From positions 60,501 to 124,500 of the forward strand of contig JAJEKB010020897.1 in assembly GCA_022393335.1 (NCBI GenBank): a stretch of DNA of 64,000 nt, read 5' to 3'. Below are positions 45,569-55,809 of this stretch, one piece after another; positions within the stretch are counted from its first letter, which is position 1, and every line of letters begins with the position of its first letter. The notes under the pieces were generated by a model. That model was not told the DNA's origin. It did not search any database and saw nothing but the letters and a program-made list of their open reading frames with translations. The DNA comes from Macrotrachela quadricornifera. Lineage: Eukaryota; Rotifera; Eurotatoria; Philodinida; Philodinidae. Position numbers and translations under genes: made by a program.

Positions 45569-45990
45569 AACATTGGAAGAAAAGAAAGAACGAACTATAT
45601 ATAAAATTAGTCGTTCTTCGCACTGATAGGACTAAAAAAATAGTTGAGATAACCATATCTCAATTATTCTCTAGATGTCGTTTAAAAACAGAATGAAATC
45701 AAATTTATAGGCTATAAAACCGTGATAACTAAAAAATAAGGTATCGGGACCACCGAAAAAAGCTATCGGAACCGGGACCGGGACCGGGACTATAGAAAAA
45801 AAAACTACCGGGACTGAACCGGGACCGGGACCAAAAAAACTTGGTCCCGCACATGTCTAGTCATATTATATTTTAAGAAGAAACTGTATAGGAAACGGCT
45901 CTCTTTTGCCTTTTACTCAGGCAGAAGATTACACATAATGTGTCATTTGCACTGTCTTCATTATATATTGAGTCCTTTTTCAGGCAGGAA

Positions 45991-47852
45991 CTTTTTGTAT
46001 TGTTATATTTATTATAGTTTAGTTTTATTTAGGTTTGATGGCGGGTGATGCCGATAAACATGCAGGTAGCTGAAATTCATCAAATCAAATCATTCATTCG
46101 AGCATCGACGGTGGTCCGATAGTCCTTTTTAACTTCACTCAACGAGCAAATAAGGTCATACTTTGCTTCTTTCACATTTTTCTCGGTTTATGGCTGTTTC
46201 ATTAGCTCAAATAAATAATTTATTACAATATGGAATTATGGGCTTTTCAAAATGAGGAAAAATCGACGATTGTTGGCTAAATGATCGATAATCGATTTTT
46301 CAATATTTTTCAAAAATGAAAATTCTTTTAAAATCAACTGAATTAATATTCTTCAATTGTCTATTAAATGCATAAAGTGATCAAGAAGTTCTTGAAACAT
46401 TTTCATTTTTATAGAATAAATTTAGTTTACTAAAATTTATTTAATTAAATATTCACCTTGATTGGTTATGACGAATTTTATTTTATTATTGGACAATATT
46501 TTTCATCTAACGATCGACTTTTTTTTTATCATTATTCTATTAGTTACATGTTAACTATTCAAATAGAATAACTTGATGGATAAGTGGAAAAAGAGAAAGA
46601 CAAATCTGTCAATATTTTCATCAACTTGTTAGTTGACTTTCTCAGCTCATTAATATAATCAGAGAATTTTGATCGTTTACGAATGATTTTGTTTTAATGG
46701 GTAAACTTATTGGAAATGTTCGAAATATATTCATTAATAATAATTATCTCTTTTTGTATTATGTCCTTTAAACATTATATTTTTTGTGTACTTTTTTTCT
46801 ATGTGAATAATACGATATGATCATAGGGAAATGATTTAGATGCAAAAACACATAAATTTGATATTATAAATTTCTCCTTCAGTAATAAATCTAATATTTC
46901 AGGAAAAATAAACCTGATGTAAAGAAATATTTTCTGTATTTGAATTTGAAAAAGCCGAAATTGAAAATATATTGATAAAATAAAAACAAAATTCATTTTA
47001 ATAGATAATGGTCATATAGAATATATCAGAAAAAAGTACATTGAACTTTTGTAATCGATGTATTTCGACACCTACGTGAGCAATTTTAAATAAAGAATAA
47101 TCATTTTAAATTGTATTAATTACAACCAAATAAAGATTTGATCTAAACTATATGCACAATACTTACCGTAAATAGATGAAAAAACTAGTGAATATTCAAT
47201 ATTTTTTTAAAGATTTTTCTGAACTTCCAAGATGATCAATCACTTGACAAGATCGAATAATTTATTAATTATGCTTCTGATATTCGAGAATTTTTAAAAG
47301 ATCAACTGAAAATCGTGTGTGTCAGTAAAATCTTTGAAGAAGATCAGTTATACATTCAAAATAATTAAATATACGAGATACCTAAATCTATCTAAATTTT
47401 GCATAAAAAACAAAGATAATGAATCTAATTTGATTAGTTAAGATTTTGATTCGCATTTCCAGATCAAAAGTTTTATTTAATTCAAGATCTCGATGAATAT
47501 CTTTGAAATTTTCAAATTTGATCAGTTTTCTTTTGGAGACGTTCGAATGTATGACTAAATCAGAAATAAAGTAAATAAATCTTATATCGAATCATGAAAA
47601 ATCTCTCTCGTATATATTAATCAAATTAATAGTCTATTCGACTACTTTTCTTCTGTTTGTTGTGACTCCAAATACCAAATACAATTCGAGAAACTCTATC
47701 AAATAATATTCTCAACTTTAACCAATGAATCAATCACTATGATTATGTAAATTAATATAAATCTGCGCATTTAATATTATCCAAACATGGCGATGAGTAA
47801 TAAATTGACAAGAAGTATGCTCACAAGAGTCATATAAAAAATAAAAGAAATA
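45991..47852. other. Intergenic, no gene seen
   Basis: Very AT-rich DNA with no supported feature. Confidence 0.4.
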
Positions 47853-47947
47853 CGGTTACACGACATTTGCGCGCAACAATTAAAAGCGACACTTTTGCGC
47901 GCCCTCACCCTCACTCGGATACACTGCACGGAAATGTCGTGTCACGG
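47853..47947. mobile_element. ~95-bp miniature inverted-repeat element
   Basis: CGGTTACACGACATTT at 47853-47868 pairs with AAATGTCGTGTCACGG at 47932-47947 (one mismatch). Inside, TTGCGCGC-type motifs occur twice (CATTTGCGCGCAAC, CTTTTGCGCGCCCT). It is far more GC-rich than its surroundings. No target duplication is evident. Confidence 0.6.
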
Positions 47948-48810
47948 AATACTAAAATAGAATAAATATTCAGGAGCAAACTTATTTAAACAAAACACTT
48001 ACTAAACTATATAGAAATTTAACATATGGAGCACAAACAAACTTCGGTATATTTCTAAAATATCGTCCAACTTTAATTCTTGTCCTAAAATAGAAAGATC
48101 AAAAGTTTCCTTTGTCGTTACTATTAACAAAATTACATTAATAACCAACAAGAATTCTAAGCATTACTATCATCTTCCAATGGTAAATTATCCATTAATC
48201 TAGTTCAAATATTTTTCAGAGAACTATATATATATTAACAAACTTAATATATAACCCATAAATAGGAAAAAATACTAAAATACTAATCCTTGTGGAATTC
48301 AAAAAATGGCTGACAATGCTGTACTCCATACAACGACTATTGACAAGAGCATTATTATGTATTTTTCAACAAAATTGCCGTTTGTTACAAAAACATTCTC
48401 CGGAAATTCTTTGGGAAAAATTAGAAAACAAAACTGTTGCTTTTATATTAGTACTAAGATAGACTGAGAATGATATAAGTTTTAGTTTGATCCAATTATT
48501 AGCCAAGTCAAAGACTGACCTCAGTCGCATGCTGCATCATGCTATCAGCATACTATATAACAACACAGGAGAGCGATATGAATAGGATTTTTTTGATCAA
48601 ATCTAGCATGAAACAATACGGAAATACACGAATGAAATTCAGTGAACAGAAAACAACTGTTACATACTAATGCTTCATCAATCAATTCTATCTACGATTC
48701 TTGAATTGAAATCGTCACAGTTCATTCACCGCATGAGCATCCGATAAAAAAAAACATCCAGATTGAATATAATGTTCCTATTTTAAAATTTGAAAAAGTC
48801 GTACCTATTC
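47948..48810. other. Intergenic, no gene seen
   Basis: AT-rich DNA without recognised features. Confidence 0.4.
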
Positions 48811-49260
48811 ATAGTGGAAAGATTATGCATGCATCAGCACGATAGAATTTCTCAACAGTTTGTATAGCTAATTTTTCGAATTCATCGGCTAAATTCAAAT
48901 AAGTTTGATTAAAATATTCAAGATCATGTTTTTTATAAACTAATGTTGCAATTAATGCAGCATGTAGCTAAATACTTTTCTCAAATATTAATACTATCAA
49001 AAAAAAAAGTTACATACAAATTTTATTTTTGACACGACCCCAAAATAGGAGACTGCATTGAGTTCTTTTGTTCATTACAGACGAAAGAAAAAGCTCTTTG
49101 TCAATGTCTACTCGAACATCAGAAATTGATTCTAAAGTAAGTATAATCATGAAAAGATATTATTTGAATATATTCGTATTTCTATGATAACTTTATAAAA
49201 ATTATTGAAATCTTGGAAAATATTTATGAACTTACCTTTATAAGATTACTACGGATGTCA
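48811..49260 (-). pseudogene. Gene fragment, possibly TRPM-channel-like, broken
   Basis: Three coding-like pieces on the minus strand are separated by GT..AG-like introns. They are about 49260-49220 (PSPDIRSNLIK), 49131-49018 (ESISDVRVDIDKELFLSSVM with SLLFWGRVKNK) and 48967-48815 (HAALIATLVYKKHDLEYFNQ, TYLNLADEFEKLAIQTVEKF, then YRADACIIFPL and TGA). The ALIATLVYKK/LADEFEKLAIQ style recalls the cytosolic region before the channel of TRPM proteins; this is from memory of the family, not an alignment. The phases of the joins do not agree, so it is likely a relic. The next gene on the same strand is the dioxygenase. Confidence 0.35.
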
Positions 49261-49542
49261 GGAGATGGCGTTGTATGATGCTAACTTTTTTTTTTTTTTA
49301 TTTTTATATTTGTCCTTCTCCTTCTATCTATCGTTATGGAAAACACAATTCTCATGGTTAGTTATTATTGTTATTATATTATTTATCAAAGAATTAAAAC
49401 TAGGAATCTTATTCAACTATTATATCAAATATATACTGGTAAGATGTTTTCAGTCAGTTTGCAATTTATTGAGGAAATATATCTTCCCATTTTAGATTCC
49501 GTAACATATAGCGAATATAAGGAGAGTGTTATATTATATTGA

Positions 49543-51024
49543 TTAATTAAGTCGTTGTATCTTTGTCTCATCTCGACATGTCTTGAGAAAAGGCATTAGT
49601 ATTGTACCACCAGTACCACGAGCTGAAGATGTTGTTTCATCTTTATCTTTTCCATTAATATGATTATTGTTTGAAATTTGATTAGTTTCTTTCTTCAATT
49701 CCACATGAGTATTACCATCATTCTTTCGTATCTGTGCCAAAATATAGAGTGCAACGATTTGTATATGTTTATTTCTAAATGCTACTAATTGATCAATACA
49801 AGCATTATATGCATGAAGAAGTTCATTTGTTTGATGGTCTTCCAAAGACGATGTTTGCTTTCTTACAAAACTATTTAAATTATAATTATCTTCACCTAAT
49901 CTTTCGAGAAATTGACGATGTTTTTGTGGCATATAAAGACGCATTTCGTTTAAAAATTCCCATGTATGTTCATTATTATGTTTAACATCGAAGAATATAT
50001 CGAATGCTACTATTAATGAAGATTGAGCAGCTGATGCACCATGTAAAAATTGTCTTGTTTCACTAACACCTTCATATAACATACCATTAGGTATTAATGG
50101 ATTACCTTTCCAACCTGCAAGAAAATGTCGTACTCGATGATAAAAAATGTATGGATCAACTTCATCATACATTTTTGATAAGGTAGTGAGCATTAATTTT
50201 TGAATATTTTGAATTATTTGAAGTTCATTTATTAGTTCTTTGACTTTTCCTTTGCTGGCAAAATATTGAGCTTTTAACATATGTTTTAAAGCTTTTGCTC
50301 CACAATATTCTAATTCAATTGTAACCAAATAAAAATTTGCTTCATCTGTTCCAGAAAGAAAACCATTTAAAATTGCAATATTTCCTAGTTCGATCGGTTT
50401 TTCAATATCAAATCGTTTCCAATTTGTTAATGCTATTAGTGAATGTGTTAACATAGGTGGACAGCATGCTCGTTTTGTTAATTCTACCCATGGAATAGCT
50501 AAACATGCCGGAACATATGTGGTAATCGGCTTTTCACCCCATACAAACGCATGACTTAACATAGCTACAACGAGTAATGCACGTTGAAATTCACGTTCAT
50601 CTAATAAATCATTTTCTGTAACATGTATAACTTTTAAACGCGATAAGATTGCTGAACGAATATTTTTTGCATGCAAGTATTGTGTTAAATCTATCATTAA
50701 TAATTCCCAACATGCAAATTTGCTAGAAAGTGGCAATTGACATAATGGATCAGCATGAGGTAAAAAGCCACGATCAATATCAACGGAATATGATGCTAAT
50801 AGACGTGATATATGTTGATCGAGTTGCACATCCATTTGACTATTGTCCATATTTTTATCTAGTAGCAAATATTCAGATGGATGTGGTAGTTCCGGTCCAT
50901 AACATGCTAATAGAGTTGGGCGCAATAGTATTGTGGATTCTTCAAGTTCTGTGTCAGCTTCACCTTGCAGTGTGATGTTTTTATGGTGTTTAATATTATC
51001 TATTTCTAGTTCAATACCTTCCAT
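49543..51024 (-). CDS. Indoleamine 2,3-dioxygenase family protein
   Basis: Intronless in this window, 493 residues, longer than the ~400 usual for the family because of an N-terminal extension and a low-complexity insert near the end. The enzyme is a cytosolic haem protein that opens the indole ring of tryptophan to N-formylkynurenine, the first step of the kynurenine pathway. Family blocks in order are DRGFLPHADPL (about 84), ELTKRACCPPMLTHSLIALT, then FYLVTIELEYCGAKALKHML. FLAGWKGNPLIPNGMLYEGV is followed by ETRQFLHGASAAQSSLIVAF (the GW-x-GNP and G-x-S-A-x-Q-S-S motifs). Then come EMRLYMPQKHRQFLERL, the haem-ligand region AYNACIDQLVAFRNKHIQIV with the candidate proximal His, and GTGGTILMPFLKTCRDET at the C-terminus. 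All main motifs are present, so it is probably active. Whether it prefers tryptophan or another substrate cannot be told. Confidence 0.9.
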   Translation of the reverse strand: MEGIELEIDNIKHHKNITLQGEADTELEESTILLRPTLLACYGPELPHPSEYLLLDKNMDNSQMDVQLDQHISRLLASYSVDIDRGFLPHADPLCQLPLSSKFACWELLMIDLTQYLHAKNIRSAILSRLKVIHVTENDLLDEREFQRALLVVAMLSHAFVWGEKPITTYVPACLAIPWVELTKRACCPPMLTHSLIALTNWKRFDIEKPIELGNIAILNGFLSGTDEANFYLVTIELEYCGAKALKHMLKAQYFASKGKVKELINELQIIQNIQKLMLTTLSKMYDEVDPYIFYHRVRHFLAGWKGNPLIPNGMLYEGVSETRQFLHGASAAQSSLIVAFDIFFDVKHNNEHTWEFLNEMRLYMPQKHRQFLERLGEDNYNLNSFVRKQTSSLEDHQTNELLHAYNACIDQLVAFRNKHIQIVALYILAQIRKNDGNTHVELKKETNQISNNNHINGKDKDETTSSARGTGGTILMPFLKTCRDETKIQRLN

Positions 51025-51186
51025 ATCAAAGAGTTATTGATCACAAATGTTTTATTTGGCTGTGATATCTAAAATAATCGAGATGCAGTGATATTTTTCC
51101 AAAGACTCTTCCAAATTTCCCGTATATCAATTTTGTAGAGTTCATGTGAAGAACGAAAACTTTATTCCACAATCAAATACGGTTCC

Positions 51187-51745
51187 AAATAAAAAAGATG
51201 TCCCAGAAATACTGGAACAATTTTAAAATTTATCGTTCTTGCGTTTAATAAAGCCAGAGCCTTTAAAACTTTAGCATATTAGTTGACATCTTTAGTGCTA
51301 CATAACTAAAAAGTTTCAGATTTATAGCTTGTACTATTTCTTCAATTTTCATGTATTTTGGGTCTGGCAAAGTCTTTATATATTGACTTAGATACGTGGT
51401 GAAATCTTGAATTTTTCTAAAAGATGCGCCATGGAATGCTCTACAAAAATTGTATAAACAAATTCTCATTAGACAGGAAAAAGTCTTCTAATTTTTTTTT
51501 TTTTTATTATACACAATATGGGGAGTAATGGCACTAATATATTGAGCTTTCATTTTTTTTCATGATGCCTCTAAAATAGAACATGTCCGTATTGCTACCG
51601 GTTTTCATAGATCTAAAACTTTTTAGTTGTATAGCATTAAAGACGTCAAATAATATGCCAAAGTTTTAAAGATTTTGGTTTTGTTAAACGCGAGAATGAT
51701 AAATTTTAAAATCGTATCAATATTTCTGCGACACCTTTTATTTTC
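51187..51745. mobile_element. ~560-bp foldback element
   Basis: The left arm 51187-51333 and right arm about 51611-51745 are inverted copies at about 80-85% by eye. Pairs include TTTTAAAATTTATCGTTCTT versus (complement) TTTTAAAATTTATCATTCTC, and ACATAACTAAAAAGTTTCAG versus ACAACTAAAAAGTTTTAGAT. Ends are AAATAAAAAAGATGTC and, in complement, AAATAAAAGGTGTC. The unique centre (51334-51610) has only a chance frame. Confidence 0.75.
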
Positions 51746-54530
51746 TCTCATGCATACATCGTGTTCCAATACATCCTCTCCTACTCAAAAATTCGAAGCT
51801 AACAATGAAAGAAAAAAATTGATTATAGTCAATCATCATGACAGTTCGTTGAGTTTATTAGAATTCGTACTTTATTTTGGTTTAAAAAAGCATTAAGTTT
51901 AATAAAGAGTTATCAATATATAAAATTCTTCTCTAAATTGTACAAAATGGTTTATTAAAATAAAATATTTTTGAAGAAAAATTTTGTTAAAAAAAAACTA
52001 GATTTTTCAGTTCAGTTTTCACCTAAACCAAAATAAAATTTAGATTCTATAAGAAATTTTCGTATTACTTACATGAAATTTGTATTGTCATCAAAATTTT
52101 ATTCACACAAAATAATGTTGAATTTTAGATAACGGATATATCCAACACAAAGAGAGAAAAAAAAAGACGAACAGATGACGTGTCAGGTCAATGAATGAAT
52201 AGAGAAAAAGACGAAATAAATGCCTCATCATAGTTCGTATGAAAAAAAAGAGAATGCGTATATTCTAATAGATTATACACAACAGGACGAGTTATACAAA
52301 ATTAGCATAGTGGAAAATCAATTGTAAAATGATTATTTTTTTGATGAACACCCTTTATGCACTACTATTCATAATTTAATATAAGAACTCGTAATAATTT
52401 AAACTAACTGTCTTCTGTCTGATCTTTCCTTTACAATGACTGAATAGAACATTTTACAAATTTCTTCGACTTCTTACAAAGAAGATTTAGATCTATCTTT
52501 TGGAACACGAAAACGAGAATGAAAATCAAAATTAACCTCTCCTTACACACAGATTTTAACAACACATATCGAAGAGAGAGAAAAATCTACGATCGAAATT
52601 TTTAGTAATCGCGAATTATTTTATGGGCAATGTAAAGAAATGTGAAGAATCTAATAAGACGACCTATTTTTTTATCATTGAAGCAATACTATCGTGTTTC
52701 ATATTTTAATTCTATAGGAATTCTGCTGAAAATTTTCATTCACAGATGCATCTTCAATTTTTTTTACTCACTTTTAATATTCTGTAAGCTTCACATCAAT
52801 CTCCAGATAAAGAAGTTTATGATCATGTAATCAAATAAACGACGTATTTTTTATTGAAGAAATGCTCAAGAGTGAAGAGTATCTATATGCTCGAAACAAA
52901 CTTTTACGAAGTGTCATTAAGAAAGAATGAAAAGAGTTTATTTTCATTTTATCTTGTAGCATATAACCACAGAATAAAATAAAAGATTTCATAAGGTTTA
53001 ATAAGAAGGCACTTGTTTGTCAATGACGAATGAATGAAATATTCTTATCGTCATTGCTAGTACAGGTGTTAACTATACACTACTTCATCAATAGTTGTCT
53101 TCATATAACATAGAACACAAATTTATATAGAAGAATGAAAAGAAAAAGAAATAAGCAAAAATATAAAGACAAACGAATAACGATCATGCAGGTGATAAGC
53201 AGAAAGGCGTAGCTGTTATATCAGTGTAAAAATACGAGTGAATAATGAAAAAGTGCGAACTTATAAGAATGTGCCTTTTTCATAAGCAACTAGTCACAAA
53301 ATATGGCACAGTCATCTGCAACGTGTATCTGTACTACAGAGTCTATGAATGATCGGACACACAACGAACTCTGTTCTTTAGAATATCAAAGTCATTACAT
53401 CATGTAGACATACATTAATTTCAATTCTTAGCTGGGAATCGGTGTGAAATTGCTTAGGCGAATCTTGCTAGATCGGACTCAATCGAACGCTTGTTGTTAT
53501 AGTCCAATAATTGGTGCCATTTCTTGTTGATATCCGTTTATTGAATCTATTAAATTTCGAAATAATAATATCGGGATGATAGAATCTGTCGCATCCAATG
53601 TGATTCGGCACTAGTTGTGACCAAGATATTGCCATAAGAATTCAGTTGATATTGGAATCAGCGGATTAATTCAAAAAAGAAACTTTACAATAGGAATAAA
53701 GGCTCATAATCAATTGAAATCAATATCAATATTTAACGTCTACAGAATTTGACGTACTCACAAATAAAAAATTCAATGCAAAAATTCCCAAGAACTATTG
53801 TATATCATATGCTATTCTCGAAAAAATATCCACTTCGTATAAAATTCAGATACGCTCAAAAATTCCTTCTTAAATCTTTAGGATTTTGTGAGAGACATTT
53901 CGGTCACTGGAAACACTTCTCAAAATCATAAAGATATTATAGGATACTAATATTGCCAGAAAAATTGAAACGATATGCGACCAAGAGTTGCGAAAGTGTG
54001 GGCGAGCGTATATCCGTTACTTTCTCAATAAATAGAAATTTTGAAAGTGTTCTTAAGTTTATATTCATCTTTCAAGATGTAGAATAGCTGAAAATGTAAC
54101 CGTCTTCAGTGACTGAATATAAAATATAATATATACTCTTTCTTTCACTCAAAAAATCGATTTTATCGTAATGAATTATACGTTTTTCGACATTTATTTT
54201 TGAGTGTTGCTTCAAAAACTGCCAGCTTTGACAATATTTACTTCTGAAACAAAGACTGAATTCATAGTTCTAATTGGCCTATTTTATCATTACAAAATTC
54301 TGACTCAGGAAAGTCATGCATGAAGAAGGTAACGGCAAATATTAAAACTTTTTAGGACACTTACACCTCCCTCAATCCTACATCTTTCACGCGACTCGTG
54401 TACGCGACGACACCTTTTCGATTTCTGAATTTATATATGACATCATGAAAGATTTTCAAAATTTTACAAATCTTCACGATGTTTCACAGAAAGATCGTGA
54501 TTAGAATCCAAAAAATATATCTATTAATAT
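51746..54530. other. Intergenic, no gene seen
   Basis: 2.8 kb of AT-rich DNA with only short open frames (for example 51675, 52642 and 53749). No domain or repeat was recognised. Confidence 0.4.
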
Positions 54531-54763
54531 TCGCGTCAGATTTAAATAGAGGTAAGTGTAAGTTCAACTACTCGATAATGACAACAGCTAGCGATCTACG
54601 GTTTTCGTCAATCGAGAGAGAAGATCGGGGCACATCTTTTTCTCCAATAACGTATAAGATGTGCCCTGATCTTCTCTCTCGATTGACGAAAACCGTAGGT
54701 TGCTAGCTGTTGTCATTAACGAGTAATTGAACTTATACTCATCCCTCTTTAATTCTGACGCGG
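54531..54763. repeat. Near-perfect long hairpin (~110-bp arms, ~16-nt loop)
   Basis: The arm 54531-54638 pairs with 54655-54763. The inner ~75 bp are almost identical in complement (GATCTTCTCTCTCGATTGAC versus GTCAATCGAGAGAGAAGATC; GACAACAGCTAGC versus GCTAGCTGTTGTC). The outer ~35 bp diverge more (TCGCGTCAGATTTAAATAGA versus TCTTTAATTCTGACGCGG). It has no coding content. It is a miniature inverted-repeat element or a hairpin RNA source; the sequence alone cannot decide. Confidence 0.85.
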
Positions 54764-55065
54764 ACACTACGTAGTTAAAGATTGTCAGTTATGGTCACCT
54801 TCTATTTTATTGCTTGCTAATAGACATTAGCATTTAGTTTTGAATGTATGGTCAGATAGAAAAACAACTGATTCATATAAATATTATCATTTGCTTTGAG
54901 CACTCAATTTTTCATTTCTACAAATTTAATACAATCACAAACGTAATATTGAGAAGTGTCTGTCCACAATGAATAAATTGTACTGATTAAATTATGCATT
55001 TGCCAAAATTGATCACTCTCATCTTATATTTTTTGCATGTATTCGACTGGATGAAAGACAATCCG

Positions 55066-55350
55066 TTAGTTTTTAAAGAGCTCATATTCATCAAAACGCA
55101 GTTCTACGTAGCCATTTTCGATTTGTAGATCAATGTAATAGAATTGATCATCTTTTGTCTTGAACAAACAGGTATTGCGATACAAATTTACATCCATTGG
55201 GCAATAATAATTATGTCCAATTCTTTTTATTATTATATAAACTTGTATCATATCGTCAGCAACTTTCTGTACATTTGAGTATTTAGAGATGTAAAGAAAG
55301 TTTCTTGATCTTATGTACGATTGTAAACAGTAGGAAACAAAAAGAGTCAT
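55066..55350 (-). CDS. Small hypothetical protein, weak support
   Basis: A 94-codon frame (SKYSNVQKVADDMIQVYIII, YYIDLQIENGYVELRFDEYE) with protein-like composition and an acidic, beta-rich C-terminus. No family recognised, no signal peptide, and no neighbouring exons found. It could be a small gene, a lost exon or chance. Confidence 0.3.
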   Translation of the reverse strand: MTLFVSYCLQSYIRSRNFLYISKYSNVQKVADDMIQVYIIIKRIGHNYYCPMDVNLYRNTCLFKTKDDQFYYIDLQIENGYVELRFDEYELFKN

Positions 55351-55809
55351 GATATATTTTTTCTAAAGAGATTGTTTGTCTATTGAATAAACTGGATACG
55401 ACATTTTTATGACATGTAGCTCAGCGAACTTTCCAACATGCCAAAGACTTAGAGATATTTAAGTTACCTTGTTTAAGGCACTACAAAAAAATGTCTAAAG
55501 ATAATATCATCTTCTAACAAAAGCCGAAATAACAACGACAAATATTTGAGAAAAAGAAGCAACAGCATATATTTTCGTACATGTTGATGTAGAAAGTCCT
55601 AGGACATTCACAAGTATTAGAAATATCCATGCATCACATATTGGTTTTTCCCAATATGACGCATTGGGCTTTTTTCCTAGTTTTTGCGATTCTTCCAATC
55701 ACGATGTACTGGTCTTTTCCTTTCTATCGTATGTCATCACATGGACATATTCATTCGTTCTCTTTCTATAGCACATACATGTGAATCTTTCCTTTTCTCT
55801 TATACATGT
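55351..55809. other. Spacer, no gene seen
   Basis: A 63-codon minus-strand frame at 55507 has one hydrophobic stretch but nothing else supports it. Confidence 0.35.

Larger units (their letters stand above)
42921..45859 (-). mobile_element. Complete autonomous-looking hAT transposon, 2939 bp
   Basis: 18-bp perfect TIRs (TAGACATGTGCGGGACCA at 42921-42938 and its complement at 45842-45859) are bounded by a perfect 8-bp target duplication GTCATATT (42913-42920 and 45860-45867). Subterminal CCGGGAC/GTCCCGG repeats cluster within about 110 bp of each end. Inside is one spliced transposase gene on the minus strand with no visible lesion. Intact ends, duplication and gene together point to a recent insertion that may still be able to move. 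Confidence 0.9.
42879..45990 (-). mobile_element. piggyBac-like relic split by the hAT element
   Basis: TTAACACATTCAGTCCGATG at 42879-42898 runs to 42920 and continues after the hAT at 45868 with AAGAAACTGTATAGGAAACG (45877-45896), TTTTGCCTTTTACTCAGGCAG and ACTGTCTTCATTATAT (to about 45990). This is the inverted counterpart of 13740-13911, aligning through the TTAA end, the palindrome area and CTTTTCTATACATTTTCTCG. Only about 170 bp of the family survive. Confidence 0.7.
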
